From NCBI GenBank assembly GCA_034437035.1, contig DAOTUI010000219.1:1-61867 (forward strand): a DNA stretch of 61,867 nt, in the 5' to 3' direction. The notes beneath the pieces were generated by a model. It made no database searches. It was not told the origin of the DNA and saw nothing but the letters and a program-made list of their open reading frames with translations. This stretch comes from CAKZQX01 sp034437035 (GTDB lineage Bacteria; Chloroflexota; Chloroflexia; Chloroflexales; Chloroflexaceae). Below are positions 25,187-34,386 of the stretch, one piece after another. The position numbers and the translations under genes are program-made. The first letter of the stretch is position 1; every line of letters starts with the position of its first letter.

Positions 25187-27109
25187 TCAGTGCCGTTCGC
25201 CATCCTCCATCAGGGCAAGCTGGCGGGCGACCTCCTCCACGGCGATGCGCTGCTTGCGGTAGAAGTCCGACTCGCTCATTGCCAGGCGGTTGGCAACATC
25301 GCGGATACGCTTGCCCTGCAAGAAGCGCAGTTCCAGAATGTTGTAGAGCAGCCACTCCTGCGCCGAGGGGTCCAGTTGCCCGTCGGGGCGCATATTGTCG
25401 ATGGCCTGGCGCAACACGCCCTGTAGCGCGCGCGTAGGACTGCCGCCCTGCTCCTGCAGCAGCCGCCGCACCGTGCGCATCCCCAGCAGCGGGCTGTCGG
25501 AGAGCTTCGGCCCGCCCCAGTAGTGCGTCAGCGCATCCTTGACGATTTGCGGGAACTCCGGCTGAAGTGCAACATCGGTCTCGAGGGCGGCCAGCGAGGC
25601 CGGAGTGGCCTGCTCCAGCCGCGTGGTAAACTGCTTGAGCGACTCAACCTCGGGCGAGAGGCCGCGCAGGGTGTCGAAGATGCGCTGCTGCATCTGCACC
25701 GTGGTCAGCGCCATCTCCATCTGGTGGGCCAGCACCCCGATCAGGCGGCGCGCGTCGGGTGTCAGCGCGCCATCGTGCTGCATCGACTCGGGCGGGTAGG
25801 CCACCCCCAGCGCCCCCAGAAACTCGCCCGTGGGGCTGTGCAGCGGCATCAGGAAAAAGCCGTTGCTCAACAGAAATGCCTCCGTCGGCGGCAGCATATT
25901 CAGATCGCGTGGGGAGAGCCGCTCCAGATGGGGCATCAACTCGGCCAGCGGATGCTCATTGACGAAGCGCTTGACATCGCGGCGCGCGCCACACAGTGCC
26001 TTGACCGTATAGCTGCCGTTACTCGGCCCGACTACAAAGCCGGTCTCCACCCGTAGCGTGCCACAGACCGCGATCAGCGTATTTTCCAGCAGTTGCCGCA
26101 GATCGGCGCGGGTGAAGGTATCGCGCGGCAGGCGGCGCAGATAATCCAGCTCCTCGTGGTCCTGCATCAGCACCAGCGCATAGATGTAGGGGCGGATCAG
26201 CATAATCAGTGTGGGCATCAGCACGGTCATGATCATCACGGCAAAGATAATCAGCGTATCGCGGGGCAGCCCCAGCACCTGCTCCAGCCAGGGCACCGTC
26301 TGCAGGCAGAGAATGATCGTCACACCGACCAGCGGGCCATACAATCCCCAGCGCACAAAATCCTGCTTGATTACCCGGTCGGGCTGAAACATACCGTGGA
26401 AGGCCACGCTATAGGCCATTACCGTAATCATCCCCATCATCACGGTGTTGACGATGGCGTTGAGCAGCAGAATGGCACTCTCCGGCAACGGCGTAGCGGC
26501 ACTACCTGCCACCAGGTAGGGAAAGACCCCCAGACCGGGCGAAACCAGACTGATCCCCAGGTAGGTCAACCGCCGCCGCAGGGTGGGCGTGAGCGCATTG
26601 CGGCGCGCCAGGAACACCGTGCGCAGCGCTACCAGGATGCTGGTGACAAAGAAGATGACATAGAGCCAGAAGAGCGGTCCCGCCGCAAACTGCGCCACAT
26701 TGCCGCTCGAAATCCCGCCACGCACCACCAGATCCGTCGAGAGCGCCATAAAGAAGAAGAGCATACTGCCGGCATACCCGGCCCAGACCAACCAGCGCTC
26801 CTTCCAGCGGCGCTCCATCCCCAGGCTGGCCGTCAGCAGCGCCTTGGAGAGATGGAGATACCCGGACGGCACCAGTGCAATCCCCAGCCACTGCGCACGC
26901 AGCAGAAACTGCGTCGTCTCCATCCGCCCCGCCCGGGTCAACAGAATATCACCGCCCGACACAATCAAAACACTGGTGAGCAGCACACAGAGCGCCCGCG
27001 CATTATCGTTGCGCCAGTTTTGAAAGGCAACATACGCCAGCAGCGAGAAGGTGACGATCAGGACGGCGGCGGTCAGGAGTTCATTGATTCGTAGCAATAG
27101 GTCCGTCAT
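25187..27109 (-). CDS. Membrane regulator: multi-TM sensor, GAF-like domain and C-terminal helix-turn-helix
   Basis: 640 residues. About eight or nine membrane helices fill residues 10-320 in a 7TM-like histidine-kinase-sensor arrangement; a GAF-like domain follows (about 350-500, FLMPLHSPTGEFLGALGVAY); and the last 45 residues form a helix-turn-helix region, RIRDVANRLAMSESDFYRKQRIAVEEV. No kinase or cyclase output is present, so it is probably a membrane-anchored DNA-binding regulator. The target is unknown. It is transcribed alone; TGGTATAAT on its strand at 27181-27189 is a promoter candidate. Confidence 0.72.
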   Translation of the reverse strand: MTDLLLRINELLTAAVLIVTFSLLAYVAFQNWRNDNARALCVLLTSVLIVSGGDILLTRAGRMETTQFLLRAQWLGIALVPSGYLHLSKALLTASLGMERRWKERWLVWAGYAGSMLFFFMALSTDLVVRGGISSGNVAQFAAGPLFWLYVIFFVTSILVALRTVFLARRNALTPTLRRRLTYLGISLVSPGLGVFPYLVAGSAATPLPESAILLLNAIVNTVMMGMITVMAYSVAFHGMFQPDRVIKQDFVRWGLYGPLVGVTIILCLQTVPWLEQVLGLPRDTLIIFAVMIMTVLMPTLIMLIRPYIYALVLMQDHEELDYLRRLPRDTFTRADLRQLLENTLIAVCGTLRVETGFVVGPSNGSYTVKALCGARRDVKRFVNEHPLAELMPHLERLSPRDLNMLPPTEAFLLSNGFFLMPLHSPTGEFLGALGVAYPPESMQHDGALTPDARRLIGVLAHQMEMALTTVQMQQRIFDTLRGLSPEVESLKQFTTRLEQATPASLAALETDVALQPEFPQIVKDALTHYWGGPKLSDSPLLGMRTVRRLLQEQGGSPTRALQGVLRQAIDNMRPDGQLDPSAQEWLLYNILELRFLQGKRIRDVANRLAMSESDFYRKQRIAVEEVARQLALMEDGERH

Positions 27110-27180
27110 AGGGGATTCGTATACTTCTACCTCCGTTTTAGGAGCAGTTGCGGCTACAAAAGTCTTCTCCGATTCTGAGA

Positions 27181-27189
27181 ATTATACCA
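27181..27189 (-). promoter_or_regulatory. Extended -10 promoter candidate of the membrane regulator
   Basis: TGGTATAAT read on the minus strand, about 75 bases upstream of the start codon at 27109. Confidence 0.5.
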
Positions 27190-27342
27190 CAGCCGATACC
27201 GAACAAAGAACAAAGTGACCCGGAACAAAACCGGCCTCTCGCGTCTCCAGCGAGTGCTCCGGTTGTTCTCTGTTCTGCGGTTCTCTGTTCTGCGGTTGTT
27301 CTTTCTCCGATAGCGTGTTGTTCGGGGCCGGCATAGCCTATG

Positions 27343-27351
27343 CTATAATCC
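27343..27351 (+). promoter_or_regulatory. Extended -10 promoter candidate upstream of pgsA
   Basis: TGCTATAAT just before a pair of palindromic elements; if used, both elements would be transcribed within a 360-base pgsA leader. Confidence 0.4.
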
Positions 27352-27360
27352 TGTCATGGT

Positions 27361-27468
27361 ATACGCGTTACGCGGTGCCTTCCCTGGCAGGCGATATCGC
27401 CTGTCGGAGGCGATATCGGCCTTCACGCGATGTACAGCCTGGTTCAATCGCTCACCGTGTACATCCTG
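27361..27468 (-). repeat. Palindromic 200-bp element, copy 5a (degenerate, no core hairpin)
   Basis: Keeps ATACGCGTTACGCGGTGCC at the left and CACCGTGTACATCCTG at the right, but the central hairpin is replaced by a GGCGATATCGCC palindrome. It sits seven bases before the complete copy 5b. Confidence 0.65.
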
Positions 27469-27475
27469 TCACAGT

Positions 27476-27674
27476 ACACGCGTTACGCGGTGCCTTCCCT
27501 GGAAGGACATTTCGCCCCCGGCAGGGTGGAAGATTCTATTCTTAATTTCACGAAATTTTGCACGCAGTGCAAAATTTCGTGAAATTAAAGATAATAAAGT
27601 ACCATGCTGCCGCAGGCGAAGCTGACGTTTGGGTCAGTCAACAGACTGAAATAAGCTGCACCGCGTACGTCCTT
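27476..27674 (-). repeat. Palindromic 200-bp element, copy 5b
   Basis: Complete copy with core CTTAATTTCACGAAATTTTG and its complement around GCACGCAGTGC. Flanked exactly by TCACAGT (27469-27475 and 27675-27681). Confidence 0.88.
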
Positions 27675-27715
27675 TCACAGTAGAAAAAAGATCTGAAATT
27701 GCAAGAAAGTTTATT

Positions 27716-28384
27716 ATGTTCAACCTGCGCAGTCTGCCCAACTTCCTGGCGCTCTTCCGCATTTTGCTGACCCCGCTACTCTTCTGGCTCATCCTGACCG
27801 GCCAGGCGTGGGGCTACCTGGGGGCCGTCGGTGTCCTGCTGCTGATGGGCCTCAGCGATTTTCTCGACGGGCGGATCGCCCGCCGGTTGCAGGCCGTTTC
27901 GCCGCTGGGCATCTTTCTCGATACAATTAGCGATAAGATTTTTGTCGCGGGTGCGCTGTTGCCGATGATTCAGGTGGGGCTGCTGCCCGGCTGGATCGCG
28001 CTGCTGATTATTACGCGCGAGTTTATTATCTCGGGTCTGCGCTCGTTTGCGGCGGCGGCGGGGGAAGTCATCTCGGCGGGGCAGTGGGGCAAGCAGAAGC
28101 TGGCAATCACCGTGGTGGCGCTGATGTGGCGGCTGCTGGCAGCCGGCCTCGAAAGCGCCGGTCCCCTGCGCTTTGGCGCAACCGATGCCGGCCCGGTGGC
28201 GTTTTTCCTCAGCCTCTGGCCTGTCGCCATGGCCCTGACGGTCATCTGGACGGTCTTCTCCGGGGTGGAGTATCTCTGGAAAGCCTGGCCCCTGTTGCGT
28301 GGCAGTTGGTCCCCGCCGGTCAGGTCCGGCCAGGAGGCAACTGTCGGCGAAGCCTCGGCAAATGTCCCTAAGTCGCAATCGTAG
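27716..28384 (+). CDS. pgsA: CDP-diacylglycerol--glycerol-3-phosphate 3-phosphatidyltransferase
   Basis: Integral membrane CDP-alcohol phosphatidyltransferase making phosphatidylglycerol phosphate. The diagnostic motif is complete: DFLDGRIARR continued eight residues later by G...D...D (about residues 43-67). Hydrophobic helices flank it, and the 222 residues fit the family; the tail is a proline/serine-rich extension. The ATG has only a weak ribosome site (AAGAAAG). Another CDP-alcohol transferase such as phosphatidylinositol-phosphate synthase is possible, but the NFLALFRILLTPL start is typical of PgsA. Confidence 0.9.
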   Translation: MFNLRSLPNFLALFRILLTPLLFWLILTGQAWGYLGAVGVLLLMGLSDFLDGRIARRLQAVSPLGIFLDTISDKIFVAGALLPMIQVGLLPGWIALLIITREFIISGLRSFAAAAGEVISAGQWGKQKLAITVVALMWRLLAAGLESAGPLRFGATDAGPVAFFLSLWPVAMALTVIWTVFSGVEYLWKAWPLLRGSWSPPVRSGQEATVGEASANVPKSQS

Positions 28385-28489
28385 TCTCTGGGAGCACCGA
28401 GAACAAAGAACCAGAGAACAAAAACAGCAGGCTTAACTCCAGCGCGAGCCGGATCGTTTTTGGTTCTGGGTGTAGCGCTTCTCACTATC

Positions 28490-28687
28490 ACAGGACTTAC
28501 GTGCTGGTCAAGCAAACTGGACGTTTGACCTGATGGAAGCCCGATTCGCCTGCGGCAGCATGGTACTCTTTTTTCTTTTCTCACAAAAATGTTGCACTAT
28601 GTGCAACATTTTTGTGAGAAAAGCCGGCTTCTTCCGCCCTGCCGGAGGCGATATCTCCTTCCCGAAGCGGGACCGCGTAACTCCTGT
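28490..28687 (+). repeat. Palindromic 200-bp element, copy 6
   Basis: Half A first. Core arms CTTTTCTCACAAAAATGTTG and complement around CACTATGTG. Flanks CACTATC (28483-28489) and CGCTATC (28688-28694) differ at one base. The 100 bases before it are spacer with AGAACAAAGAACCAGAGAAC-type repeats and no gene. Confidence 0.85.
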
Positions 28688-28811
28688 CGCTATCACTTTT
28701 TTGTCAGGCGAGAAATCTCTCACCGTGCGTTTAATTCCCTAAAACCGATTTTGCCGATAGCGGGCGGATCAGTATGATCCGTCCGTCGTTTTGAATACGA
28801 CGAGGTTTCCC

Positions 28812-30119
28812 GTGAAAGCCCGAACCTTTCCAAGGGCGTTTTGCGCCCTGCTGCTGCTGTTTCTGACCCTGGTAGCTCCTGGTGCCGGGGCAGTTCCTGT
28901 GCAGGAGTCGAACGCAGTGACAACCGTGATCCCGCCGGAGTTGCGCGGGATGGTTGTTCGTGATCCCTGGTATGACTTTGGCACCTATCCCAACTATCCC
29001 GACCAGCCCAACCGCGTGGCGCAGGATCGCATGGGCGCACTACTGGCCGCGATGGGCGTGCGCTGGGTGCGGTTTGAGTTTCATATCCAGGATGGCGCTG
29101 TGGCCGCCCAGATTGCGCGTCACGACTACTTTATTCGTACGGTTGCGCCGCGCTACAATCTGCAGATTTTGGCGCTGCTCAGCTTTGGCGTGGCCCGCGA
29201 CTGGCCGCCCTTCGATCCCGCCGATCCGCGCTCGCTGGTCTATCCCCGCACCTACACCGATCCACGTTACGGCGGTGGCGTGAACGACTATATGCGCACC
29301 TGGCTTGACCGCGCCTGCACGCTTACCAACCGCTACCGTGATGACATCGCCGCCTACGAAATCCTGAACGAGCAGAACCGCCTTGCGCCGAATGGCGACG
29401 GCATTCCCGCAACGATGAGCGCGCGCCTGCATACCAAGTTCTACCGCATCTTCCGGCAGGAACACTGCTTTGACTCCGCTGAAGATCAGACCTGGCGGGA
29501 AGATATTCAGATTATCCTGGGCGGACTACACCCGAAGGGCAGTGGTGAACCGGGAAAAAAAGAGCATATCTCCGATGTCGAGTATATGCAGCAGCTTTAT
29601 AGCTCGGACGGTTTCGAGAGCTATAACGATACCTACGGCCACTACCCGCTTGACGGCGTGGGCTACCACCCCTACCCGGAAGAGATCCGCATCAGCCTGC
29701 AGAGTGACCTGGACCTGATCGGCAGTCGCCTGGACCTGATGCGGCTGGTGGTCAACGCACTTGACCCGCGCGAACCGGCATTCTGGATCACCGAGATCGG
29801 CTACAACGCCGCCTACCTGCGCCAGACTGTGACGGAGCAGGCGACCTTTCTGCGGGCGACCTACACCGGACTGGCGGCCCGTGACGATATCGCAACGATT
29901 TTCTGGTTTAAGTATGAGGATTTCCCGCCTGCCAGTGGGCCGTTGGCGCAGAAGTGGGGCGTGGTGCGCATTCCCTTTACGGAAGATGCCACCTGCCCCG
30001 GCGGAGCCTGCTATGATCCGACCGGCGAACCGGCATACCGCCGCCCGGCATTCTGGACCTACCGCGAACTAGCGGGGCTGCCGGTGACGCGGAACTATCT
30101 GCCGCTGGTGGGGTGGTAG
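28812..30119 (+). CDS. Secreted clan-A glycosidase-like protein
   Basis: 435 residues from a GTG at 28812 with GAGG six bases upstream; an earlier in-frame TTG has no ribosome site. Residues 1-28 form a signal peptide (basic start, leucine-rich core, APGAGA before cleavage). The mature part looks like a TIM-barrel glycoside hydrolase of the GH5/GH39 type: EILNEQN supplies the acid/base glutamate with its preceding asparagine, and WITEIGY supplies a nucleophile at the end of a later strand. The substrate is unknown. It is flanked upstream by a palindromic element and stands alone. Confidence 0.68.
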   Translation: MKARTFPRAFCALLLLFLTLVAPGAGAVPVQESNAVTTVIPPELRGMVVRDPWYDFGTYPNYPDQPNRVAQDRMGALLAAMGVRWVRFEFHIQDGAVAAQIARHDYFIRTVAPRYNLQILALLSFGVARDWPPFDPADPRSLVYPRTYTDPRYGGGVNDYMRTWLDRACTLTNRYRDDIAAYEILNEQNRLAPNGDGIPATMSARLHTKFYRIFRQEHCFDSAEDQTWREDIQIILGGLHPKGSGEPGKKEHISDVEYMQQLYSSDGFESYNDTYGHYPLDGVGYHPYPEEIRISLQSDLDLIGSRLDLMRLVVNALDPREPAFWITEIGYNAAYLRQTVTEQATFLRATYTGLAARDDIATIFWFKYEDFPPASGPLAQKWGVVRIPFTEDATCPGGACYDPTGEPAYRRPAFWTYRELAGLPVTRNYLPLVGW

Positions 30120-30168
30120 CTGCGTTTCCGGTAGTGCCGCCTGATGAACGTTGAACATATCAGGACAT

Positions 30169-30924
30169 TCACCCCCCCGCCGACAATATCGCGTTAATCG
30201 CAACGACCGCCAGGGTATTCTGCAAAAAATGGTAGAGGATACAGGGGTAGACCGACTTGCTCCACTCGCGCAAGAAGGCCAGCAGCAACCCGATTACCAG
30301 CAGTGCCGGAAAAAGCTGCCAGATCAGGTGCGCTCCGGCGAAGATGACCGCGTTGGCAGTAATGGCGGCGACCGCGCCCCACTGACGGCGCAACAGCGGG
30401 TAGAGCATGCCCCGGAACAGCAGTTCCTCGCCGATAGGAGCCAGAACTGAAACTAGGAACAGCACCAGGATCAGTTCCAGCGACCCCAGAACCTGCCCGC
30501 CGGTTAGCGCCTCGACCTGGGGATTCTCAAACTCCTCCCCGGTGATCCGCACAATCGCCAGATTTGCCAGTGCTGCTGCCATAAAGCCGACAATCACCAG
30601 AAAGGGCGTGGCTACCAGCGGCCGCAGCGGCGCGGGACGCAGGCCCAAAGCGCCCCAGCCGGAACGCCGGGCCGCAAACAGATAAACCCCCAGAATCATC
30701 ATGCCCATAAAGCCGACGGCCGTCAGATAGCCTACCGGGGAGAGCAGACTGTCGCTCATTTCGAGCGGGGTAAAGCGCACGAGCAAGCCCAACCCGGTGG
30801 CAATCAGCACCGTGCCAATCAGCATGAGCCCAAGGACGGCAACAATATCAAACCAGCCCCAGGAAATCTCTGGCTGCTGGTCATGTTGAACTGTGGTATC
30901 GGGTGTTTCTGGATTAAAGGTCAT
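30169..30924 (-). CDS. CPBP family intramembrane metalloprotease
   Basis: About 251 residues with six to eight membrane helices. The family motifs are present: EELLFRGMLYPLLRR (the EExxxR glutamates), GAHLIW with a metal-ligand histidine, and YHFLQNT later. Bacterial members cleave or modify prenylated or bacteriocin-type substrates; no partner is evident. The ATG at 30924 is a judgement; another ATG at 30945 lies at the edge of a dispersed repeat and neither has a strong ribosome site. It is convergent with the glycosidase gene. Confidence 0.82.
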   Translation of the reverse strand: MTFNPETPDTTVQHDQQPEISWGWFDIVAVLGLMLIGTVLIATGLGLLVRFTPLEMSDSLLSPVGYLTAVGFMGMMILGVYLFAARRSGWGALGLRPAPLRPLVATPFLVIVGFMAAALANLAIVRITGEEFENPQVEALTGGQVLGSLELILVLFLVSVLAPIGEELLFRGMLYPLLRRQWGAVAAITANAVIFAGAHLIWQLFPALLVIGLLLAFLREWSKSVYPCILYHFLQNTLAVVAINAILSAGG

Positions 30925-30948
30925 ACATCTATCGGTTCTGTCCATCTC

Positions 30949-31072
30949 ATACCAATGTGCCGGCAAAACAGCAATGAACCGAAATGGGCGCAATGGGCGC
31001 AACGGCGGCACGTTCCCGTTTATTATCTCTGCGTCCTCTGTGTGCTCTGTGGCTATGACAACAAATCAGTAT
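30949..31072 (+). repeat. Dispersed 120-bp repeat, family 2, copy 2
   Basis: ATACCAATGTGCCGGCAAA at the left; the right end AATCAGTAT is a degraded inverted copy. The interior GGCGGCACGTTCCCGTTTAT and ATCTCTGCGTCCTCTGTG match the other copies. It forms the upstream region of the CPBP protease gene. Confidence 0.78.
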
Positions 31073-31080
31073 AAAGATAT

Positions 31081-31117
31081 TGCGCCCTCACCGTATGCAA
31101 CATAGGGTGAGGGCGCA
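31081..31117. terminator. 12-bp perfect hairpin downstream of the transhydrogenase operon
   Basis: TGCGCCCTCACC pairs with GGTGAGGGCGCA around a 13-base loop, 30 bases past the pntB stop. There is only a short A+T tail (ATATCTTTAT on the minus strand), so terminator strength is uncertain. Confidence 0.6.
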
Positions 31118-31146
31118 GATGGGTTATGGTTGCGGACAATAAAACC

Positions 31147-32880
31147 CTATACCTCTTTCACCGCACTGACCAGATCAAGCATACCCCGCTTGGCGTCCGT
31201 GAAGTACATCAGGGTATTATCGGCGGCAAAGAGTGGGTTGGCAATACCGGCAAAGCCGGGGCTCAGACTACGCTTGACCACAATCACACTCTTGGCGTTC
31301 GACACATCCAGGATGGGCATCCCGGCAATCGGGCTATTCGGATCGGTGCGCGCCACCGGATTAGTCACGTCATTTGCACCGATAACAATCGCCACATCGG
31401 TCTGCTCAAAGGTCGGGTTGATCTCGTCCATCTCCTTGAGCTTGTCATAGGAGATATCGGCCTCAGCCAGCAGCACATTCATATGCCCCGGCATACGACC
31501 CGCAACGGGATGGATGGCAAACTCAACCTCGGTACCACGCGACTCTAGCAGGTTGGTCAGGTCACGCACCGCATGCTGCGCCTGCGCCACGGCCATCCCA
31601 TAGCCCGGCACAATCACCACGCGCCGCACACCATCCAGCATCATGGCGATCTCTTCCGGCGAGGTGGATTTGGTCTTGCCTTCATAGATATCATCGCCAC
31701 CGGTTGCACTCTCCGGCACCCAGACGCCAAAGAGCACATTCGTCAGCGAGCGGTTCATGGCCCGGCACATAATGGCGGTCAGGATCAGGCCCGATGCACC
31801 CACCAGCGACCCGGTGATAATCAAGATACTATTCTCAATCACAAAACCCGTGGCTGCGGCTGCCAATCCCGAATAGGAGTTGAGCAGCGCAATCACCACC
31901 GGCATATCCGCGCCGCCAATCGGCATCACCAGGTACCACCCCAGGAACGAGGCGAAAATAATAATTAGCCAGTAGACCGGCACTGCAGTCGGTACAAAAA
32001 CAAGGAAGATACCGAGCAGCACACAGATCCCCAACAACACCGCTTTGGCAATCGGCTTGGTGGTCAGCGTCCGGTTAATTCGCTGCCACTGCCCCATCAA
32101 CTTCTGCTCCTGGGCAGGTTCGATGTCGGTCGGCTGCTCTTTGGGTTGCGCAGGAGTCGCCGGGGAACCATTGGTGCCGGTAGCCTGACTGCCGGTCTGC
32201 GCCTGCGGCTCCGGCTCTGGAGTGGTCTGTGCCTGCGGCTCCGGCTCGGGCTCGGACTCCGGAGCGGTCTGCGCCTGCGTCTGCGCCTGCGGCTCCGGAC
32301 CGGCCTGCTCCTCCGTCTTCTCTTCAGTCTTCTGCTCCTGATCCGGCATTGAGCCACTCTGCCGCCGGCGGGTAAGAAAACCAAGCCGCTGCTGGATCTG
32401 CTTGCCCGTAATGCCTTCGAGCTTGCCATAGGCGACCAGACTGCCCCAGAACGTAACCGCGCCAATCAAGCCGGAGGCGAATGTCGCCACAGTGAACTGA
32501 AACACCTGGGTGCCCGGCCCAACCAGGCTACCCTGATTGAGGTTCAAAAGGTAACCCGCTTCGCTCAGCGCAGCGCCGGCCACAATCGCCGAGGCAATCC
32601 CGCCAAAGCCATTGAGCAGCGCGACCATCTGGGGCATCTGCGTCATCTGGACCCGGGTTGCCATCAGCGCCCCAATACCGCCGCCGATCAGCAACCCCAG
32701 CAGAATCAACCAGAAGTTAAGAATCCCCTGCGCGAACAGCGTCACAATAATTGCCAGCAACATCCCGGATGCGCCCATCAGGTTACCGCGTACGGCAGTG
32801 CGTGGGTGGGTCAGACCCTTCAACCCCAGGATGAAGAGGACCGCTGCCACCAGGTATGCCAGGTTAATCCACGGATTCAT
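31147..32880 (-). CDS. pntB: NAD(P) transhydrogenase subunit beta with a long hydrophilic insert
   Basis: Membrane domain II and NADP(H)-binding domain III of the proton-pumping transhydrogenase, which transfers hydride between NADH and NADP+. The ATG at 32880 follows AAAGGAG and gives 577 residues, against about 460 usual. Membrane helices are followed by GADMPVVIALLNSYSGLAAA and the NADP-binding PGYGMAVAQAQHAV, GHMNVLLAEADI and IGANDVTNP. The extra length is a proline/glutamine/glutamate-rich segment (about residues 170-280) with QAQTxPEPEP repeats inside a loop between two membrane helices. Third gene of a pntAA-pntAB-pntB operon. Confidence 0.95.
   Translation of the reverse strand: MNPWINLAYLVAAVLFILGLKGLTHPRTAVRGNLMGASGMLLAIIVTLFAQGILNFWLILLGLLIGGGIGALMATRVQMTQMPQMVALLNGFGGIASAIVAGAALSEAGYLLNLNQGSLVGPGTQVFQFTVATFASGLIGAVTFWGSLVAYGKLEGITGKQIQQRLGFLTRRRQSGSMPDQEQKTEEKTEEQAGPEPQAQTQAQTAPESEPEPEPQAQTTPEPEPQAQTGSQATGTNGSPATPAQPKEQPTDIEPAQEQKLMGQWQRINRTLTTKPIAKAVLLGICVLLGIFLVFVPTAVPVYWLIIIFASFLGWYLVMPIGGADMPVVIALLNSYSGLAAAATGFVIENSILIITGSLVGASGLILTAIMCRAMNRSLTNVLFGVWVPESATGGDDIYEGKTKSTSPEEIAMMLDGVRRVVIVPGYGMAVAQAQHAVRDLTNLLESRGTEVEFAIHPVAGRMPGHMNVLLAEADISYDKLKEMDEINPTFEQTDVAIVIGANDVTNPVARTDPNSPIAGMPILDVSNAKSVIVVKRSLSPGFAGIANPLFAADNTLMYFTDAKRGMLDLVSAVKEV
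32190..32320. repeat. Imperfect in-frame repeat coding QAQTxPEPEP in pntB
   Basis: GCCTGCGGCTCCGGCTC-like units recur about four times at 18-48 base spacing, a site where slippage could change the length of the insert. Confidence 0.7.
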
Positions 32881-32884
32881 TTGA

Positions 32885-33169
32885 TTACTCCTTTCTGCGG
32901 AACATCCCCAACATACGGTTGGTGACCATAAACCCACCAACGACATTAATCGTAGCAAAGATCAATGCCAGAAACCCCAGAGATGTCGTCCAGAATGTCA
33001 GGTCAGCGCTCATTGCCAGCAGCGCGCCAACAATGGTAATGCCCGAAATGGCATTGGACCCCGACATCAGCGGGGTATGGAGTGTCGGTGGCACCTTGGT
33101 GATAATCTCAACCCCAACAAAAATCGCAAGCACAAAAATGGTTAAAGCCGTCATCAGACTCAGTTCCAC
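32885..33169 (-). CDS. pntAB: NAD(P) transhydrogenase subunit alpha part 2 (membrane part)
   Basis: 94-residue membrane portion of the alpha subunit with three helices, as in bacteria whose alpha subunit is split in two. Recognisable sequence: VPPTLHTPLMSGSNAISGI and FATINVVGGFMVTNRML. The start is a GTG at 33169 with GGAGAGGAG seven bases upstream. It ends four bases before pntB and starts 50 bases after pntAA. Confidence 0.93.
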   Translation of the reverse strand: MELSLMTALTIFVLAIFVGVEIITKVPPTLHTPLMSGSNAISGITIVGALLAMSADLTFWTTSLGFLALIFATINVVGGFMVTNRMLGMFRRKE

Positions 33170-33219
33170 CGCGTGCTCCTCTCCATTACAAATCTCCTAC
33201 GTCCAGACATAGCTCCTCC

Positions 33220-34386
33220 CTACGCCGCGCCCGCCTCAACGCCGAGCAGATCACGAATGCGCGGATTGACCACTTCGCCGTTGTTTGTCACCAGCGTATC
33301 GTGGATGATCTCATCGTCCATATTCATCTGAAACGCGCCATCTTTAACGGCATGGCGCAGGAAGTTGGTAATATTGCGGCTGTACAACTGACTGGCATGG
33401 TTCGGCACGGTCGCCGGCAGGTTGGTTGGCCCCAGGATCGTAATGTTATGCTCGACCACCACCTCGTCCGGACGGCTCAATTCACAATTCCCGCCCCGCT
33501 CGGCCGCCAGATCCACAATAACCGACGCCGGTTTCATTCCCTGAACCGCCTGCGCGGTAATCAGCAGTGGGGAGCGCTTACCGGGAATCGCCGCCGTCGT
33601 AATCACAATATCACTGCGCGCGACCACCTCGGCCATTAACTCACGCTGGCGGCGGTAGAACTCTTCGTCCATCGCCTTCGCATAGCCGCCCTTATCCTCC
33701 GACGTGCCGGTCTCCAGCGGCAGTTCCACAAACTTCGCACCGACGCTCTCGACCTGATCCTTCACGACCGGGCGTACGTCGTAGGCTTCCGTCACCGCGC
33801 CCAGCCGTTTGGCGGTAGAGAGCGCCTGCAAACCGGCGACCCCGGCACCGATCACAAACACCCGCGCGGGCTTGATCGTGCCTGCCGCCGTCATCAGCAT
33901 AGGGAATATCCGGGGCAGATGTGTCGCTCCCAGCAGCACCGCCTTGTAGCCGGCGATAGTCGCCATCGAGGAGAGCGCATCCATATTTTGCGCCCGGCTG
34001 ATCCGGGGCATCAACTCCATCGAAAAAGCCATAACACCGCGTTCGGCAACAGCCGTCATTGCCTGCGGGTTACCCAGGGGTTCGAGGAAGGCGATCAGCC
34101 GCTGATCGGGATGCATCAGCTCAAGGTCATTGGAGGCCAGGTCAGGATTTGCGCCGGCGGCCCGTACCTGGACAATCGTATCGGTATTGGCAAAAACATC
34201 CTGGCGCGAACCGGCAACTTCCGCGCCGCGCTCGCGATATTCAGCGTCCAGAAACCCGGCGGCTTCACCAGCGCCTGGCTCGATCAGGATCTCCACCCCC
34301 TGTTTCTTGAGAGTCGGGATATCGGCAGGGATCAAGGCAACACGTTTTTCACCGGGAAATGTCTCCTTGGGGACACCTAGTTTCAT
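33220..34386 (-). CDS. pntAA: NAD(P) transhydrogenase subunit alpha part 1 (NAD-binding)
   Basis: Soluble NAD(H)-binding domain I, 388 residues. KLGVPKETFPGEKRVALIP opens the protein; the Rossmann motif FVIGAGVAGLQAL follows (about 170) with the acidic residue of EAYDVRP; the QVESVGAKF-ELPLE segment and ITTAAIPGKRSPLLIT complete the family pattern. The ATG at 34386 was chosen over an upstream in-frame start because MKLGVPKE is the family's N-terminus. First gene of the operon; a weak minus-strand TATAAT lies at 34624-34629. Confidence 0.95.
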   Translation of the reverse strand: MKLGVPKETFPGEKRVALIPADIPTLKKQGVEILIEPGAGEAAGFLDAEYRERGAEVAGSRQDVFANTDTIVQVRAAGANPDLASNDLELMHPDQRLIAFLEPLGNPQAMTAVAERGVMAFSMELMPRISRAQNMDALSSMATIAGYKAVLLGATHLPRIFPMLMTAAGTIKPARVFVIGAGVAGLQALSTAKRLGAVTEAYDVRPVVKDQVESVGAKFVELPLETGTSEDKGGYAKAMDEEFYRRQRELMAEVVARSDIVITTAAIPGKRSPLLITAQAVQGMKPASVIVDLAAERGGNCELSRPDEVVVEHNITILGPTNLPATVPNHASQLYSRNITNFLRHAVKDGAFQMNMDDEIIHDTLVTNNGEVVNPRIRDLLGVEAGAA

